Below, one piece after another: positions 7,546-8,926 of a stretch of DNA of 8,926 nucleotides. The DNA is from Actinomycetes bacterium. Lineage in GTDB: Bacteria; Actinomycetota; Acidimicrobiia; Acidimicrobiales; Microtrichaceae. The position numbers and the translations under genes are program-made. A model generated the notes under the pieces. The model saw only the letters and a program-made list of their open reading frames with translations, was not told the origin of the DNA and made no database searches. Each line of letters starts with the position of its first letter. Positions within the stretch are counted from its first letter, which is position 1. Location of the stretch: the NCBI GenBank assembly GCA_023423215.1, contig JAFAFZ010000599.1:1-8926 (forward strand), in the 5' to 3' direction.

Positions 7546-8604
7546 TCACCGCTGCGGCAGGACGAGCTCCTGGCCGGGCAGGATCAGGTCCGGGTCGTCC
7601 GGCTCGACGAGCCGGTCCCGGTTCAGGTCGATCAGCACCCGCCAGAACGCGGCGACGGTCGCCTCGTCCGGTTCGGTCGCGCCGGCCGAGCTCACCACGT
7701 GTTCGGCGATGGACCAGAGGTGGTCGCCGACCTGCACCACGTAGCTCGTGCGCGCCGTCTCGGGTGGCGGCGCCGAGCCGGCGGGCGTCGGATCGGTCGG
7801 GGCGGCCAGGGTTGGGTCGCCCGAGGTCGGGTCGACCGACCCGGTCGAGCCGATCGGTTCGCTCGTCGGGCCGGCCACCCGGGTCGGCTGCGGTGGACCG
7901 TCCGGCGTCGGGTCGGGGATCGCCCGCTCGAACGGCGACGTGCTCCGCGCATCAGCGGTCGGGCTGCGGGTGGTCGTGGTGGTCGGCGCCGGGCTCGTGG
8001 TGCTCGGTCGGTTCGGCCGCACGCTCGTGGTGGTGCTCGACCGGGGCGGCGAGGTCGTCGTGGGCCGGGCGGTGGTCGGCGGGACCGTCGTGGACGACGG
8101 AGCGGTGACGCTGGGCGGCGGCGACGTGGTGGTGGTCGTCGGGTCGGCCCACGGCAGCTGGGTCCGTGACGCCGGGTCCGGGTCGCTCTCGGGTGCGATC
8201 AGCTCCATGCGGGCTCCTCTGCCGGTGTCCGGGGCAGGACCCGGCGGCGGCTCGGCTGCTCCCGCGCCGACCGGCGAGGACACGGCCAGACCGGCGGTCA
8301 GCGTCACGACGACGCCCGGCGTGGCGCGCTGCACCCAGGAGCGCCAACGCCCGCCGCGGGGAGCCGGGACGAGCTGGGCCAGCGTCACGAGCAGCAGGTA
8401 CGAGACCAGCACGACGGCGACGGGCCGCGCTGCGGCGACCACGACGTCCACCACGTCGTGCCGAGCCACCCACTCGGGCCACTCGTCCACTGCGGACCAC
8501 CGGGGTGGCGAGGTCCCGATGTCCGCGTGGACGAGCGCCCACCACGCCGCCGCCAGCAGCGCCGTCCAGCTCAGCGTCCGAACGATCCGTGCCGTCCTGA
8601 TCAT
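7546..8604 (-). CDS. Membrane-anchored LysM-domain protein
   Basis: The 352-residue product has three hydrophobic segments (about 10-26, 52-78 and 96-115, the last ending GAGAAEP). A Thr/Pro/Ser-rich, low-complexity linker of roughly 165 residues follows (about 118-285, with runs such as PTTTTTS and PAPTTTTTRS). The C-terminal LysM domain (287-350) begins SYVVQVGDHLWSIAEHVV and ends LILPGQELVLP. LysM binds N-acetylglucosamine polymers such as peptidoglycan, so the likely picture is a membrane anchor with an outer stalk reaching the wall. The domain has a long insert between its first helix and its second half (SSAGATEPDEATVAAFWRVL). ATG 8604 is chosen for GAGGAGG seven bases upstream and because its A is shared with the upstream gene's stop (ATGA), indicating translational coupling. 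Function beyond wall binding is unknown. Confidence 0.88.
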   Translation of the reverse strand: MIRTARIVRTLSWTALLAAAWWALVHADIGTSPPRWSAVDEWPEWVARHDVVDVVVAAARPVAVVLVSYLLLVTLAQLVPAPRGGRWRSWVQRATPGVVVTLTAGLAVSSPVGAGAAEPPPGPAPDTGRGARMELIAPESDPDPASRTQLPWADPTTTTTSPPPSVTAPSSTTVPPTTARPTTTSPPRSSTTTSVRPNRPSTTSPAPTTTTTRSPTADARSTSPFERAIPDPTPDGPPQPTRVAGPTSEPIGSTGSVDPTSGDPTLAAPTDPTPAGSAPPPETARTSYVVQVGDHLWSIAEHVVSSAGATEPDEATVAAFWRVLIDLNRDRLVEPDDPDLILPGQELVLPQR

Positions 8605-8926
8605 GGTTCCGCCTCCTCGAACTCGAGCTCCGGTGGCTCGCCGTCCTGTGGTGCGACCACGAGGCGGTCGCACGAGCCGGTCGTCGTCCCGTCGCCGGGA
8701 GCGGTCCTCACGTGGTCGACGGGTGTCGAGTCCGAGAGCACGCCGATCACCGGGCCGTCCATCGGTCCTCCCGCCGTCGCCCACCCGGCGAACTCGAACA
8801 CCTCGCCGGTCGACGAGCGCACCAGGCGGGCGGTCGCGGTGCCGTCACAGTCCCAGTCGCCGACGGCGGCCAGGTCGCCCGGTTCGCCGAGCCGGTACGT
8901 CCGACCGGCGACGGACACGACGTGCC
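8601..8926 (-). CDS. Partial protein with GDWDCDGT motif (5' end outside)
   Basis: Only the last ~108 residues are visible; the frame is open to the window edge. The segment reads AGRTYRLGEPGDLAAVGDWDCDGTATARLVRSSTGEVFEFAGWA, which resembles the VCBS/FG-GAP-like repeat units (GDWDxDGxxxxxLxRxxxGEVF) of secreted actinobacterial surface proteins; the Asp-rich loop could bind calcium. The C-terminus is acidic (ELEFEEAEP) with no membrane segment or sorting signal. A GTG at 8916-8918 is probably internal, because the repeat pattern begins before it and coding sequence continues upstream. Its TGA overlaps the ATG of the LysM gene (ATGA), so the two form an operon and may work together at the cell surface. 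The function is not established. Confidence 0.75.
   Translation of the reverse strand, partial: HVVSVAGRTYRLGEPGDLAAVGDWDCDGTATARLVRSSTGEVFEFAGWATAGGPMDGPVIGVLSDSTPVDHVRTAPGDGTTTGSCDRLVVAPQDGEPPELEFEEAEP
8612..8618 (-). promoter_or_regulatory. Ribosome binding site of the LysM gene
   Basis: GAGGAGG on the minus strand lies inside the 3' end of the upstream gene, seven bases before ATG 8604. It decides the start of the LysM protein, whose frame is open much further upstream. Confidence 0.7.

Overview
The window is GC-rich (strong G/C preference at third codon positions), uses many GTG starts, and carries an actinobacterial gene set: an HrcA/CIRCE heat-shock unit with a dnaJ of the hrcA-linked type, and a BldD-type regulator with the c-di-GMP signature. 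This points to Actinomycetota. The absence of classical Streptomyces/Mycobacterium neighbours and the style of the LysM and 'GDWDCDG' proteins suggest Acidimicrobiia (Ilumatobacter/Iamia-like), but that class assignment is an inference.

Layout. (1) 1-266: rpsT (ribosomal protein S20) on the minus strand, with a recognisable promoter inside the divergent gap to lepA. (2) 388-2199: lepA (elongation factor 4), followed by a strong hairpin. (3) 2401-3084: an unrecognised protein with three membrane segments, followed by a run of 12 G. (4) 3183-6098: a CIRCE operator touching the hrcA start codon, then a tightly packed hrcA-dnaJ-rsmE operon with gaps of 2 and 8 nt. (5) 6234-6749: a bldD-like regulator preceded by a perfect BldD-box match and followed by a two-tier terminator hairpin. 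(6) 6750-7080: 331 nt with no convincing gene. It holds the bldD terminator, a palindrome-rich block that includes two related 46-bp palindromic repeats, and a GGCGAC hexamer repeat. (7) 7081-7536: an unrecognised soluble protein. (8) 7546-8926: two minus-strand genes joined by an ATGA overlap. One is a membrane-anchored LysM protein with a long Thr/Pro linker. The other, cut by the window edge, has a 'GDWDCDGT' repeat-like motif. They converge on gene 7 with 9 nt between.

How the genes work together. rpsT and lepA are translation genes. hrcA-dnaJ-rsmE joins heat-shock control, an Hsp40 co-chaperone and a 16S rRNA methyltransferase, and the operator placement predicts HrcA autoregulation. The bldD-like gene probably represses itself through its box and reads c-di-GMP. 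The last operon looks like an envelope or surface unit. Most of the window is ordinary conserved chromosome. The parts that deserve attention are the regulatory sites at hrcA and bldD, the palindromic block at 6868-7021, the G12 tract, and the unassigned genes.
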